From a bacterium (GTDB lineage Bacteria; JAUVQV01; DATDCY01): DNA of 16,774 nucleotides. Under the pieces are notes generated by a model. That model searched no databases and had not been told where the DNA came from. It saw only the letters and a program-made list of their open reading frames with translations. Location of the stretch: contig DATDCY010000240.1 in assembly GCA_036524115.1 (NCBI GenBank), positions 1 to 16,774 of the forward strand. The letters are read 5' to 3'. Made by a program: the position numbers and the translations under genes. Below, piece after piece: positions 1 through 7,119 of this stretch; within the stretch, counting starts at the first letter, position 1, and each line of letters begins with the position of its first letter.

Positions 1-456
1 GCAACGGCACCGGATGCGGCTCCGCGCAGCGGGCCGGACGCGAATCCGAGCCGGGCCCCGGCCGGCGGCGGCGACCTGTTCGCGCGCCTCGTCGAGCGGG
101 TGCGCGCCGCCAAGGGGATGCTCGCCGACTTCCTCGAGCACGGACGCCTCGTCCAGGCCGGCGACGCCGTGATCGAGATCGGCTTCGCCCCGGAGGAGAG
201 CTTCTTCCTCGACACCGCGAAGGAGACCGAGAACCTCGCCTGCGTGCGCGCTGCGGCCCGCGAGCTGCTCGGCGGCCGCGCCGAGGTGCGCCTGACGGTG
301 CTCGGCAGCGGGCAGGGAGCGGCGGGCGGGGGCGAGGCGCCGCGCGAGAGCGACCGGCACCGGCGGCTGCGGCACGAGGCGCTCGACACGGACGCGATCC
401 GCTGGACGATGGAGGTCCTCGACGCGCACGTCGTCGACGTGAAACTCGAACAGTAG
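1..456 (+). CDS. dnaX: DNA polymerase III subunit gamma/tau, C-terminal part
   Basis: This is the 3' end of a gene that begins outside the window; frame 1 is open from base 1 to the TAG at 454-456 (151 residues visible). It starts with an Ala/Pro/Gly-rich linker (about residues 1-24), followed by a compact alpha/beta segment (LFARLVERVRAAKGMLADFL onward) and an end near AIRWTMEVLDAHVVDVKLEQ. DnaX is the clamp-loader ATPase subunit of the replicative polymerase; the ATPase domain lies upstream and is not visible. The call rests on the tail's resemblance to DnaX C-terminal domains and above all on the classic dnaX-ybaB-recR order, with ybaB starting 10 bases downstream. The visible fragment alone would be weak evidence. 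Confidence 0.82.
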   Translation, partial: ATAPDAAPRSGPDANPSRAPAGGGDLFARLVERVRAAKGMLADFLEHGRLVQAGDAVIEIGFAPEESFFLDTAKETENLACVRAAARELLGGRAEVRLTVLGSGQGAAGGGEAPRESDRHRRLRHEALDTDAIRWTMEVLDAHVVDVKLEQ

Positions 457-466
457 GAGAGTCTTT

Positions 467-775
467 GTGAATCAGATGCAGCAGATGATGCGCCAGGCCC
501 AGAAGATGCAGGCCCAGATCCTCAAGGTCCAGGAGGAGATGGCGGAGCACCGCGAGGAGGCCGCCGCCGGCGGCGTGGTCACCGTCGGCGCCAGCGGCAA
601 GGGCGAGATCACGGACGTGCGGATCGACCCCCAGGCGCTGCGCCCCGAGGACGCCGAGATGCTCCAGGACCTCTTCGTGGTCGCGTCCAACGAGGCGCTG
701 CGCAAGGCGCGCGAGGCGGTGGAGCACGCGATGAAGAAGGTGACCGGCGGCGCCGGCCTCCCGGGGCTCTTCTAG
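467..775 (+). CDS. ybaB: YbaB/EbfC family nucleoid-associated protein
   Basis: A 102-residue protein, the usual size for YbaB/EbfC, which forms a dimer that binds DNA and is commonly encoded between dnaX and recR. The N-terminus MNQMQQMMRQAQKMQAQILK is the typical Met/Gln-rich amphipathic helix. The middle (GGVVTVGASGKGEITDVRID, about residues 35-54) is the conserved beta core, and a charged helix leads to the Gly-rich end GGAGLPGLF. The start is a GTG at 467 with AGGAGA at 455-460, six bases upstream and overlapping the dnaX stop, which implies translational coupling. recR follows after 17 bases. In the dnaX-recR operon it is usually assumed to act in DNA metabolism or nucleoid structure; its exact role is not settled. 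Confidence 0.95.
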   Translation: MNQMQQMMRQAQKMQAQILKVQEEMAEHREEAAAGGVVTVGASGKGEITDVRIDPQALRPEDAEMLQDLFVVASNEALRKAREAVEHAMKKVTGGAGLPGLF

Positions 776-792
776 CGGCTGCCAGGGGACGG

Positions 793-1389
793 ATGGGATC
801 CACGCGGAGCACCGATCGCCTCGCCGCGGAGCTGGCGCGCCTGCCGGGCGTGGGGCGGCGCACCGCGCAGACCATGGTCCAGGAGATCCTCAAGATGCCG
901 CAGGAGGAGGCGGTGCGCCTCGCGCGGCTGATCGTCGAGGTCCGGAAGAAGACGCGCGCCTGCGCCACCTGCTTCACGCTCGCGGAGGAGGAGCGCTGCC
1001 CGATCTGCGCCGACCCGGGGCGCGACCGCGCGGTGATCTGCGTCGTCGAGGAGGCGCACGACCTGGCCGCGATCGAGAAGGCGCGCGCCTACCGCGGGCT
1101 CTACCACGTGCTCGGCGGCGTGCTCTCGCCGCTCGAGGGGATCGGCCCCGACGAGCTGCGCGTGCGCGAGCTGCTCGGCCGGGTCCGCGCGGGCGGGGTG
1201 CGGGAGGTGCTGATCGCGACCAACCCGACCCTCGAGGGCGAGGCCACCGCGCTCTACCTCGGCAAGCAGCTCAAGGGCCTCGGCGCCGCGGTGACGCGCC
1301 TCGCCCGGGGCGTTCCCGTCGGCGGCGAGTTGGAGTATCTTGACGAAATGACTCTGGCTAAGGCAATCGAGAACCGGCGCGAGGTCTAG
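793..1389 (+). CDS. recR: Recombination mediator protein RecR
   Basis: 198 residues, normal RecR length. RecR acts with RecO (and RecF) to load RecA on SSB-coated single-stranded gaps. Visible domains in order: helix-hairpin-helix around residues 10-30 (LPGVGRRTAQTMV), a zinc finger with Cys57, Cys60, Cys69 and Cys72 (CATC...CPIC), then a Toprim domain from about residue 80 with Glu86 in ICVVEEAHD and the conserved YRGLYHVLGGVLSPLEGIGP stretch. The four cysteines are in standard RecR spacing. The start ATG at 793 has AGGGGAC about six bases upstream. It is third in the dnaX-ybaB-recR operon. The porG gene starts 35 bases downstream on the same strand with no obvious terminator between, so read-through into the por genes is plausible. 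Confidence 0.97.
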   Translation: MGSTRSTDRLAAELARLPGVGRRTAQTMVQEILKMPQEEAVRLARLIVEVRKKTRACATCFTLAEEERCPICADPGRDRAVICVVEEAHDLAAIEKARAYRGLYHVLGGVLSPLEGIGPDELRVRELLGRVRAGGVREVLIATNPTLEGEATALYLGKQLKGLGAAVTRLARGVPVGGELEYLDEMTLAKAIENRREV

Positions 1390-1424
1390 GGCGGCGGCGG
1401 CAGGCAACGACAGGGGAGGGGAAC

Positions 1425-1997
1425 ATGCAGGGCATTACTGAGATTCGCTGGCACGGGCGGGCCGGCCAGGGGACGGTCTCCGCGGCGAAGATCCTCGCCG
1501 ACACCGCGATGGCGGCGGGGGACTTCGTCCAGGCCTTCCCGGAGTACGGGCCGGAGCGCGAGGGCGCGCCGCTGCGCGCCTACAACCGCATCGCCAAGCG
1601 GCGGTTCTCCATCTACTGCGAGATCGAACACCCCGGGGTCATCGTCGTCATGGACCCGACGCTGCTCGACACCGTGAACGTCACCGACGGCGCAACGCCG
1701 GAGACGGTCTTCCTCGTCAACAGCCCCAAGTGCGTCGCCGACCTCAAGGTCGCCCACCCCCAGCTGGCGCCCTACCAGGTCTGGACCGTCGACGCCACGA
1801 ACATCTCGCTCGGCGCGCTCGGCAAGAGCTTCCCGAACACGCCGACCCTCGGCGCCGTCGCCAAGGTCACGGGCGTCATCGGACTGGACGCGCTGCTCGC
1901 GTGCGTCAAGGGCATCCTCGGCAAGAAGCTCTCGGCCGAGGTCATCGAGAAGAACCTGAGCATCGTGCGCCGCGGGTTCGAGGAGGTCCAGAGCTAG
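1425..1997 (+). CDS. porG: 2-oxoacid (pyruvate):ferredoxin oxidoreductase, gamma subunit
   Basis: 190 residues, the size of the stand-alone gamma subunit. It begins with the family signature EIRWHGRAGQGTVSAAKIL (Gly-rich GRAGQGT at residues 11-17), followed by FPEYGPEREGAPLRAYNRI. The gamma subunit is the CoA-interacting part of the cytoplasmic enzyme that oxidatively decarboxylates a 2-oxoacid to acyl-CoA and reduces ferredoxin, reversibly. A strong GGGGAGGGG lies just before ATG 1425. It is first in a gamma-delta-alpha-beta set, with porD starting two bases after its stop. Pyruvate is the likely substrate from the alpha and beta subunits. A branched-chain 2-oxoacid enzyme (Vor) cannot be excluded from sequence reading alone. 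Confidence 0.92.
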   Translation: MQGITEIRWHGRAGQGTVSAAKILADTAMAAGDFVQAFPEYGPEREGAPLRAYNRIAKRRFSIYCEIEHPGVIVVMDPTLLDTVNVTDGATPETVFLVNSPKCVADLKVAHPQLAPYQVWTVDATNISLGALGKSFPNTPTLGAVAKVTGVIGLDALLACVKGILGKKLSAEVIEKNLSIVRRGFEEVQS

Positions 1998-1999
1998 CC

Positions 2000-2326
2000 A
2001 TGGCCGAGAAGAAGAAGGGTTGGAAGGAGCTGCCGCTCGGCGGCGCCATCCCCGGCGGGGGCACCTCGCACGCCTACGTCACCGGGGGCTGGCGCACGTT
2101 CCGCCCGGTGCTCGACAGGAAGAAGTGCACCAACTGCATGATCTGCTGGGTCTTCTGCCCGGACTCGTCCGTCATCTTCAAGGACGGCAAGCACCAGGGG
2201 TTCGACCTGGCCCACTGCAAGGGCTGCGGCATCTGCGCCGAGGAGTGCCCGAAGAAGATCCAGGCGATCACGATGGTCGAGGAGACCGAGTTCAAGAACG
2301 AGGGGGTCTGTCATGCCGAAGGGTAA
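2000..2326 (+). CDS. porD: 2-oxoacid (pyruvate):ferredoxin oxidoreductase, delta subunit (2x[4Fe-4S] ferredoxin)
   Basis: 108 residues. It carries two ferredoxin motifs of the form CxxCxxCxxxCP: CTNCMICWVFCP at residues 43-54 and CKGCGICAEECP at 73-84. These should bind two [4Fe-4S] clusters that pass electrons from the TPP/beta-subunit centre to external ferredoxin. The N-terminal 42 residues, ending in GGWRTFRPVLDRKK, are typical of PorD. The reading frame is open further upstream, but ATG 2000, two bases after the porG stop with AGGAGG at 1980-1985, gives a protein of standard length. Its last 14 bases overlap the start of porA, so the two are probably translationally coupled. Confidence 0.95.
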   Translation: MAEKKKGWKELPLGGAIPGGGTSHAYVTGGWRTFRPVLDRKKCTNCMICWVFCPDSSVIFKDGKHQGFDLAHCKGCGICAEECPKKIQAITMVEETEFKNEGVCHAEG

Positions 2327-3500
2327 GGTCGCCGGCCTCACCGGCAACGAGGCGATGGCGGAGGCGATGCGCCAGATCGCCCCGGACGTCGTCGCCGCCT
2401 ATCCGATCACCCCCTCGACGCAGGTGGTCGAGAACTTCTCGCAGTTCGTCGCCGACGGCAAGGTGCCGACGAACTTCGTCACCACCGAGAGCGAGCACTC
2501 GGCGATGTCCGCGTGCATTGGCGCGGCGGCCGCCGGCGGGCGTGTCATGACCGCGACGTCGTCCGCGGGCCTCGCCCTGATGTGGGAGATGCTCTACGTC
2601 GCCTCGGGGCTGCGCCTGCCGATCGTGATGGCGACGGTCAACCGCGCGCTCTCGGCGCCGCTGAACATCCACGGCGACCACTCCGACTCCATGGGCGCGC
2701 GCGATTCCGGCTGGATCCAGCTCTACGGCGAGAACGCGCAGGAGGCCTACGACAACGCGCTCATGGCCTTCGGCATCGCCGAGGACCCGGCGGTGCGCCT
2801 GCCGGTGATGTGCTGCTACGACGGCTTCACCATCAGCCACGCGATCGAGCGCGTCGAGCTGCTCGCGGACGACGCGGCGAAGAAGTTCGTCGGCGCCTAC
2901 AAGCCGCTGCTCCCGATGCTCGACATCAAGCACCCGGTGACCTACGGCGCGGTCGACCTGCAGGACTACTACACCGAGCACAAGCGCCAGCAGGTCGAAG
3001 GCATGGCCGGCGCGCGCGGGGCCATCCTGCGCGAGGCCGAGCGCTACGCGAAGCTCACCGGGCGCTCCTACGGGCACTTCGCCACGCACCGGCTCGAGGA
3101 CGCGGAGGTCGGCGTGCTCTCGCTGAGCTCGTCGGCGGGCACGATGCGCGAGGTCATCGACGAGCTGCGCGAGCAGGGCATCAGGGCCGGCGGGCTCAAG
3201 CTGCGGGTGTTCCGGCCGTTCCCGGCGGCCGAGCTGGCGGCGGCGCTCGGGCACCTCAAGGTGCTCGCGGTGCTCGACCGCGCGGACTCCTTCGGGGCCT
3301 TCGGCGGGCCGGTCTTCCACGAGGTGCGCTCCGCGCTCTACGACGCGCCGCAGCGCCCCCGCGTGGTGAACTACATCTACGGCCTCGGCGGCCGCGACCT
3401 GAGCCTGGAGGAGGGGCGCCAGCTGCTGCGGCGCGTCAAGACGATCGCCGACACGGGGAAGGTCGACAGCCAGTACGACTACCTCCAGGTCCGGGCGTAG
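2313..3500 (+). CDS. porA: 2-oxoacid (pyruvate):ferredoxin oxidoreductase, alpha subunit
   Basis: 395 residues, normal for a stand-alone alpha subunit. The N-terminal pyrimidine-binding region shows AAYPITPSTQVVE (from residue 28), TTESEHSAMSACIGAA (acidic residues Glu59/Glu61, one probably contacting the TPP aminopyrimidine) and TATSSAGLALMWEMLYVASG. NIHGDHSDSMGARDSGW and a C-terminal transketolase-like domain (about residues 255-360) follow. The GDHSD stretch and the overall arrangement favour pyruvate as substrate; this is from family knowledge and not a proof. The start ATG 2313 lies inside the porD 3' end, with GAGGGGG as ribosome binding site. porB follows after 13 bases. Confidence 0.93.
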   Translation: MPKGKVAGLTGNEAMAEAMRQIAPDVVAAYPITPSTQVVENFSQFVADGKVPTNFVTTESEHSAMSACIGAAAAGGRVMTATSSAGLALMWEMLYVASGLRLPIVMATVNRALSAPLNIHGDHSDSMGARDSGWIQLYGENAQEAYDNALMAFGIAEDPAVRLPVMCCYDGFTISHAIERVELLADDAAKKFVGAYKPLLPMLDIKHPVTYGAVDLQDYYTEHKRQQVEGMAGARGAILREAERYAKLTGRSYGHFATHRLEDAEVGVLSLSSSAGTMREVIDELREQGIRAGGLKLRVFRPFPAAELAAALGHLKVLAVLDRADSFGAFGGPVFHEVRSALYDAPQRPRVVNYIYGLGGRDLSLEEGRQLLRRVKTIADTGKVDSQYDYLQVRA

Positions 3501-3513
3501 GGAGACAAGGATC

Positions 3514-4470
3514 ATGACGACGGCAACCACCACCCCGCTGAGCCTCAAGGAACTCTCGAAGAAGCCCGAGCAGCTCGCCGGCGGCCACCGCCTCTGCGCC
3601 GGCTGCATGCACTCGGTGATCGTGCGCCAGGTGCTCATGGCGGCCGAGCAGCCGGTGCTCGCCTCCTGCGCGACCGGCTGCCTCGAGGTCGCGACCTCGA
3701 TCCACCCCTACAGCGCCTGGCGCATTCCCTGGATCCACAGCGCCTTCGAGAACGCCGCGGCCACCGCCTCGGGCATGGAGGCGATGTTCGTCTCCCTCAA
3801 GAAGCAGGGCAAGCTCCCGGCGGACGCCGACTACCGCTTCATCGCCTTCGGCGGCGACGGCGGCACGTATGACATCGGGCTGCAGTCGCTCTCGGGGGCG
3901 CTCGAGCGCGGCCACCGCATGCTTTACGTCTGCTGCGACAACGGCGCCTACATGAACACCGGCATCCAGCGCTCGAGCGCGACGCCGCTCGGCGCCTCGA
4001 CCACGACGTCGCCGGCCGGCAAGGTGCTGCCCGGGAAGCTGCAGTGGCGCAAGGACCTCGCGCGCATCGTCGCGGCGCACAACATCCCCTACGTGGCGCA
4101 GGCCTCGCCGCACAACTGGCTGGACCTGATGAAGAAGGTGCGCAAGGCGCTCGCGGCCGACGGGCCGAGCTTCATCAACGTGCTCTCGACCTGCCACCGC
4201 GGCTGGCGCAGCAAGCCCTCGCAGGCGGTCGCGATCCTGCGCCCGGCGGTGGACAGCTGCTACTGGCCGCTCTTCGAGATCGAGGACGGGAAGCTGACGA
4301 TCACCTACAAGCCCAAGGCGAAGGTCCCGGTGACCGAGTGGCTCAAGCTGCAGGGGCGCTTCGCGCACCTGTTCAAGCCGGCGCCGAACGAGGCCATGCT
4401 CACGGCCTTCCAGGAGCGCGTCGACTTCGAGTGGGAGCGGCTCCTCAGGCAGGAGTCCTGCGGGTTGTAG
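3514..4470 (+). CDS. porB: 2-oxoacid (pyruvate):ferredoxin oxidoreductase, beta subunit
   Basis: 318 residues. The beta subunit binds the TPP diphosphate and the proximal [4Fe-4S] cluster. Candidate cluster ligands are Cys28 and Cys31 (CAGC), Cys56 (in CATGC) and Cys227 (in NVLSTCHRGW). The TPP motif is visible as GGDGGTYDIG with Asp115, ending at CCDNGAYMNTG (Asp142, Asn143); the IQRSSATPLGA stretch after it is characteristic of PorB. The ribosome binding site GGAGACAAGG precedes ATG 3514. It completes the gamma-delta-alpha-beta complex. No strong terminator follows; mglB begins 79 bases later. Confidence 0.94.
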   Translation: MTTATTTPLSLKELSKKPEQLAGGHRLCAGCMHSVIVRQVLMAAEQPVLASCATGCLEVATSIHPYSAWRIPWIHSAFENAAATASGMEAMFVSLKKQGKLPADADYRFIAFGGDGGTYDIGLQSLSGALERGHRMLYVCCDNGAYMNTGIQRSSATPLGASTTTSPAGKVLPGKLQWRKDLARIVAAHNIPYVAQASPHNWLDLMKKVRKALAADGPSFINVLSTCHRGWRSKPSQAVAILRPAVDSCYWPLFEIEDGKLTITYKPKAKVPVTEWLKLQGRFAHLFKPAPNEAMLTAFQERVDFEWERLLRQESCGL

Positions 4471-4493
4471 TGCGCCGGCGCATGTGCCATACT
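4465..4493 (+). promoter_or_regulatory. Possible sigma-70-type promoter for mglBA
   Basis: TTGTAG at 4465-4470 and CATACT at 4488-4493 are separated by exactly 17 bases, giving a start near 4500 and a leader of about 50 bases before mglB. The -35 box overlaps the porB stop codon. The match is 3/6 plus 4/6, so the site is only suggestive; mglBA could equally be read from upstream. Confidence 0.35.
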
Positions 4494-4549
4494 TTTCGGG
4501 CACTTCCGGGGCGCCCTGCGTCCGTTCGCGGAGCCATGAGGAGCGAAGG

Positions 4550-5059
4550 GTGAACGCCAACACGGACCTGATCCTCTACGAGGAGGAGTTCCAGCAGATC
4601 GTCGCCGAGGTCGAGCGGCTCTGCCGGGACGCCAACGCCAAGGTCGTCTTCCTCGTCGACAAGAACGGCCAGCTCATCGCCTCCTCCGGCAACGCCGGGG
4701 GCATGGACACCACGTCGCTGGCCTCGCTGACGGCCGGCAACATCGCGGCCACGGGGGGGCTGGCCAAGCTCCTCGGCGAGAAGGAGTTCTCCATCCTCTT
4801 CCACGAGGGCGAGAAGGACAACATGCACATCTCGCTCGTCGGCGACCGCGTGATCCTCGTCGTGATCTTCGACTCGCGCACCTCGCTCGGGCTCGTGCGC
4901 CTGCGCGTCAAGCGGACCTCCGAGGCGCTGACGCGGATCTTCGAGACGATCGTGAGGAAGTCCGAGGCCGAGAAGTCGGCCCCCGGGGCGGCCGGTGTCG
5001 AGGCGGCCTCGGCGTTCGCCGAGATCACCGAGGACGACATCGACAACCTGTTCCGGTAA
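4550..5059 (+). CDS. mglB: Roadblock/LC7 domain protein, MglB-like regulator of MglA
   Basis: 169 residues from GTG 4550, close to known MglB lengths. GAGGAG at 4538-4543 sits six bases upstream, which decides this start; an earlier in-frame GTG at 4484 lacks a ribosome binding site and falls in the putative promoter. The roadblock fold covers about residues 10-125: an N-terminal helix with [17 protein letters not shown], then [14 protein letters not shown], an Ala/Gly-rich segment ([17 protein letters not shown]), [20 protein letters not shown] and RVILVVIFD. In characterised systems MglB dimers act on MglA as GAP/exchange regulators to set cell polarity. A linker rich in Ala and Glu leads to the acidic end [11 protein letters not shown]. 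mglA lies 20 bases downstream, the expected partner order. Confidence 0.9.
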   Translation: MNANTDLILYEEEFQQIVAEVERLCRDANAKVVFLVDKNGQLIASSGNAGGMDTTSLASLTAGNIAATGGLAKLLGEKEFSILFHEGEKDNMHISLVGDRVILVVIFDSRTSLGLVRLRVKRTSEALTRIFETIVRKSEAEKSAPGAAGVEAASAFAEITEDDIDNLFR

Positions 5060-5079
5060 GGGGGTCGCAGGAGCGCGCC

Positions 5080-5673
5080 GTGTCATTCATCAACTACGCC
5101 TCGCGCGAGATCAACTGCAAGCTCGTCTACTACGGCCCGGGGCTCTGCGGCAAGACGACGAACCTGCAGTACATCTACCAGAAGACCAACCCCGACATCC
5201 GCGGCAAGATGATCTCGCTGGCCACCGAGACCGAGCGCACGCTCTTCTTCGACTTCCTGCCGCTGGCGCTCGGGAGCATCCGCGGCTTCAAGGTGCGCTT
5301 TCACCTCTACACGGTGCCGGGGCAGGTCTTCTACGACGCCTCGCGCAAGCTGATCCTCAAGGGGGTCGACGGCGTGATCTTCGTCGCCGACTCGCAGCTC
5401 GAGCGCATGGAGGCCAACGTCGAGAGCGTGGAGAACCTGCGGCTGAACCTCCAGGAGCAGGGGTACGACCTCGACAAGCTGCCCTACGTGATCCAGTACA
5501 ACAAGCGGGACCTGGCGAACGTCGCGCCGCTCCACGAGATGCGCGAGCTGATCAACCCGAACGGGGTGCCGGACTACGAGGCGGTCGCGCCGGTCGGCAC
5601 GGGAGTCTTCGACACGCTCAAGGCGGTCGCGCGGCTGGTCCTCATCGAACTCAAGCGCGGCCAGGGCGGCTAG
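5080..5673 (+). CDS. mglA: Ras-like small GTPase MglA (cell polarity/motility)
   Basis: 197 residues from GTG 5080, with CAGGAG about seven bases upstream. P-loop [10 protein letters not shown] has Gly19, Gly24, Lys25 and Thr26. [13 protein letters not shown] places Thr78 and Gln82 where Ras proteins have the DxxG motif; a Thr at position 78 is the known MglA peculiarity. Arg53 (in [10 protein letters not shown]) matches the intrinsic arginine finger of MglA, and NKRD at 141-144 is the guanine-specificity motif. All numbers fall where they do in Myxococcus xanthus MglA, from memory. In that system GTP-MglA marks the leading pole and controls gliding and type IV pilus motility. In a non-gliding organism it may position pili or other polar machinery. 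Its partner MglB is encoded immediately upstream. Confidence 0.96.
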   Translation: MSFINYASREINCKLVYYGPGLCGKTTNLQYIYQKTNPDIRGKMISLATETERTLFFDFLPLALGSIRGFKVRFHLYTVPGQVFYDASRKLILKGVDGVIFVADSQLERMEANVESVENLRLNLQEQGYDLDKLPYVIQYNKRDLANVAPLHEMRELINPNGVPDYEAVAPVGTGVFDTLKAVARLVLIELKRGQGG

Positions 5674-5797
5674 CAGGGCGCCGATAACGGCCCATCTGCG
5701 GCGTCGGTCTTCGTCCTGCGTCGCTGCGGCGTGCACACAGCACGCCTCACTCCTCGGACTCGTCCTCCTTGCATCTGGACCATTCTCGGCCCCTGCT
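5672..5797. repeat. Long imperfect palindrome, candidate dispersed intergenic repeat
   Basis: The arms 5672-5699 and 5771-5797 are inverted copies. The outer seven bases (AGCAGGG against CCCTGCT) pair perfectly. After a one-base bulge at 5679, the next 20 positions pair at about 15 (GCCGATAACGGCCCATCTGC against GCATCTGGACCATTCTCGGC). A perfect 7-bp hairpin, GGCGTGC-ACACA-GCACGCC, sits at 5728-5746 in the centre. The two stretches between arms and centre are pyrimidine-rich on the plus strand and do not pair. The left arm overlaps the mglA stop codon. No ORF of protein-like composition lies in it. It may act as a transcript end for mglA, but no T-tract follows. Confidence 0.6.
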
Positions 5798-5828
5798 GCG
5801 CTTGCCGACAAGACACAATAGCCGGATA

Positions 5829-5857
5829 TTGACAGTCCAGAGGGTTCCGGCTAATGT
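5829..5857 (+). promoter_or_regulatory. Probable promoter of the tRNA-Asn gene
   Basis: A perfect TTGACA at 5829-5834 is followed after 17 bases by TAATGT (5852-5857); an alternative -10, GCTAAT, lies two bases earlier. Predicted start is near 5864, about 20 bases before the mature tRNA. The local A/T content rises against the GC-rich background here. Confidence 0.55.
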
Positions 5858-5884
5858 TCCCTCCGCCGAAAACCCTACCGACAC

Positions 5885-5960
<76 letters not shown>

Positions 5961-5963
5961 CTG

Positions 5964-5980
5964 GCCGCGAACGGCGCGGC
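5964..5980 (+). terminator. GC hairpin just after the tRNA
   Basis: GCCGCG (5964-5969) and CGCGGC (5975-5980) form a 6-bp stem with loop AACGG, four bases after the CCA end. There is no T-run, so it could be a weak terminator, a processing signal, or chance in GC-rich DNA. Confidence 0.22.
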
Positions 5981-6058
5981 GAAGGTTGCGATCTTGTGGT
6001 ACGCTTTCGGCGTTCTCTGGGACATTCGTCGCTGATCGAGCGTGAAAGGGGGCCGGCC

Positions 6059-7018
6059 ATGAGGACCCGGATGTTGTCGTTTCTGGCGGTGGGGGCGCTG
6101 GCGTCGGGAATCGCCTGGGCGATGCCGGCAGCGGTGGAGGCGAGCCAGGGAGAAGCGGCCGCGGCCTGCGAGGCCCGCGAGGCTTTCGAGGGAACGCTGC
6201 CCTGGACATTCCGCGGGGTCACCTATCCGAGCCAGCGCTACTTCGTCGAGAACTTCAAGTGCGGCGCCCACAAGTACAAGTTCGCGAAGCAGACCCAGGA
6301 GGAGAAGGACATCGCCGCCGGGAAGCGGCCCGGCGGGGGCGGCGGGGCGACGATCACGGGCGGCACGGTCAACGTCTACTTCCACGTCATCAGAGACGGC
6401 GCCGGCGGCGGCGATGTCCCGGACAGCCGGATAGCCGACCAGATCGCCGTGATGAACGCCGCGTATACCTCCACAGGCTGGAAGTTTGTCCTGGCCGCGG
6501 TCGACCGCACCGACAACGACGCCTGGTACACGCTGGGCCCGAACACGCCGGAGGAGCGGGCGGCGAAGGTCGCGCTGCGGCAGGGCTCGGCGGGGGACCT
6601 CAACCTCTACGCCGCGAAAATCGGCGGGGGGCTCCTGGGCTGGTCGACCTTCCCCTCGAGCTACGCCGTCGACCCGTACGACGACGGCGTGGTGGTCCTC
6701 AACGCCAGCCTGCCCGGCGGCGGGGCGGCGCCGTACAACCTGGGCGACACGGCCGTCCACGAGATCGGCCACTGGATGGGGCTCTACCACACGTTCCAGG
6801 GCGGCTGCTCGAAGACCAACGACGTGATCGGCGACACGCCGGCCGAGAAGAGCGCCGCGTTCGGCTGCCCGTACGGGAGGGACACCTGCCGGATGGCGGG
6901 GGAGGACCCGATCTTCAACTTCATGGACTACACCGACGACTCCTGCATGGTCGAGTTCACGGCAGGCCAGGACTCGCGGATGGACCTGCAGTACGAGCTC
7001 TATCGCCTGGGCAGGTAG
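6059..7018 (+). CDS. Secreted M43 (pappalysin/cytophagalysin-type) zinc metalloprotease
   Basis: 319 residues from ATG 6059, with GAAAGGGGG a few bases upstream. The N-terminus MRTRMLSFLAVGALASGIAW followed by AMPAAVEA looks like a signal peptide, cleaved after residue 21 or 28. A region to about residue 90 may be a propeptide, followed by a Gly-rich linker. The zinc site is HEIGHWMGLYH with His234, Glu235, His238 and His244, the extended metzincin motif. The Met-turn is FMDYTDDSCMVEFTAGQ with Met289, typical of family M43. Several cysteines in the catalytic part could form disulfides, consistent with export. An upstream in-frame GTG (5996) would hide the signal peptide. Neighbours (tRNA, RNase gene) do not suggest a substrate; extracellular protein degradation is the default inference. 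Confidence 0.9.
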   Translation: MRTRMLSFLAVGALASGIAWAMPAAVEASQGEAAAACEAREAFEGTLPWTFRGVTYPSQRYFVENFKCGAHKYKFAKQTQEEKDIAAGKRPGGGGGATITGGTVNVYFHVIRDGAGGGDVPDSRIADQIAVMNAAYTSTGWKFVLAAVDRTDNDAWYTLGPNTPEERAAKVALRQGSAGDLNLYAAKIGGGLLGWSTFPSSYAVDPYDDGVVVLNASLPGGGAAPYNLGDTAVHEIGHWMGLYHTFQGGCSKTNDVIGDTPAEKSAAFGCPYGRDTCRMAGEDPIFNFMDYTDDSCMVEFTAGQDSRMDLQYELYRLGR

Positions 7019-7057
7019 ACGCGCGCGTCCCACCGGCGGCGTCGTGCGCCACGGCGG

Positions 7058-7085
7058 TTGACAGCCGCAGGAGGATTCCCAGAAT
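7058..7085 (+). promoter_or_regulatory. Probable promoter for the RNase E/G gene
   Basis: A perfect TTGACA at 7058-7063 and CAGAAT at 7080-7085 (4/6 match) are separated by 16 bases. The start would be near 7092, leaving a leader of about 135 bases before the RNase gene. Confidence 0.5.
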
Positions 7086-7119
7086 ACGCTCCACGTGTCT
7101 CTGAAGAGGAGCGTCGCTC

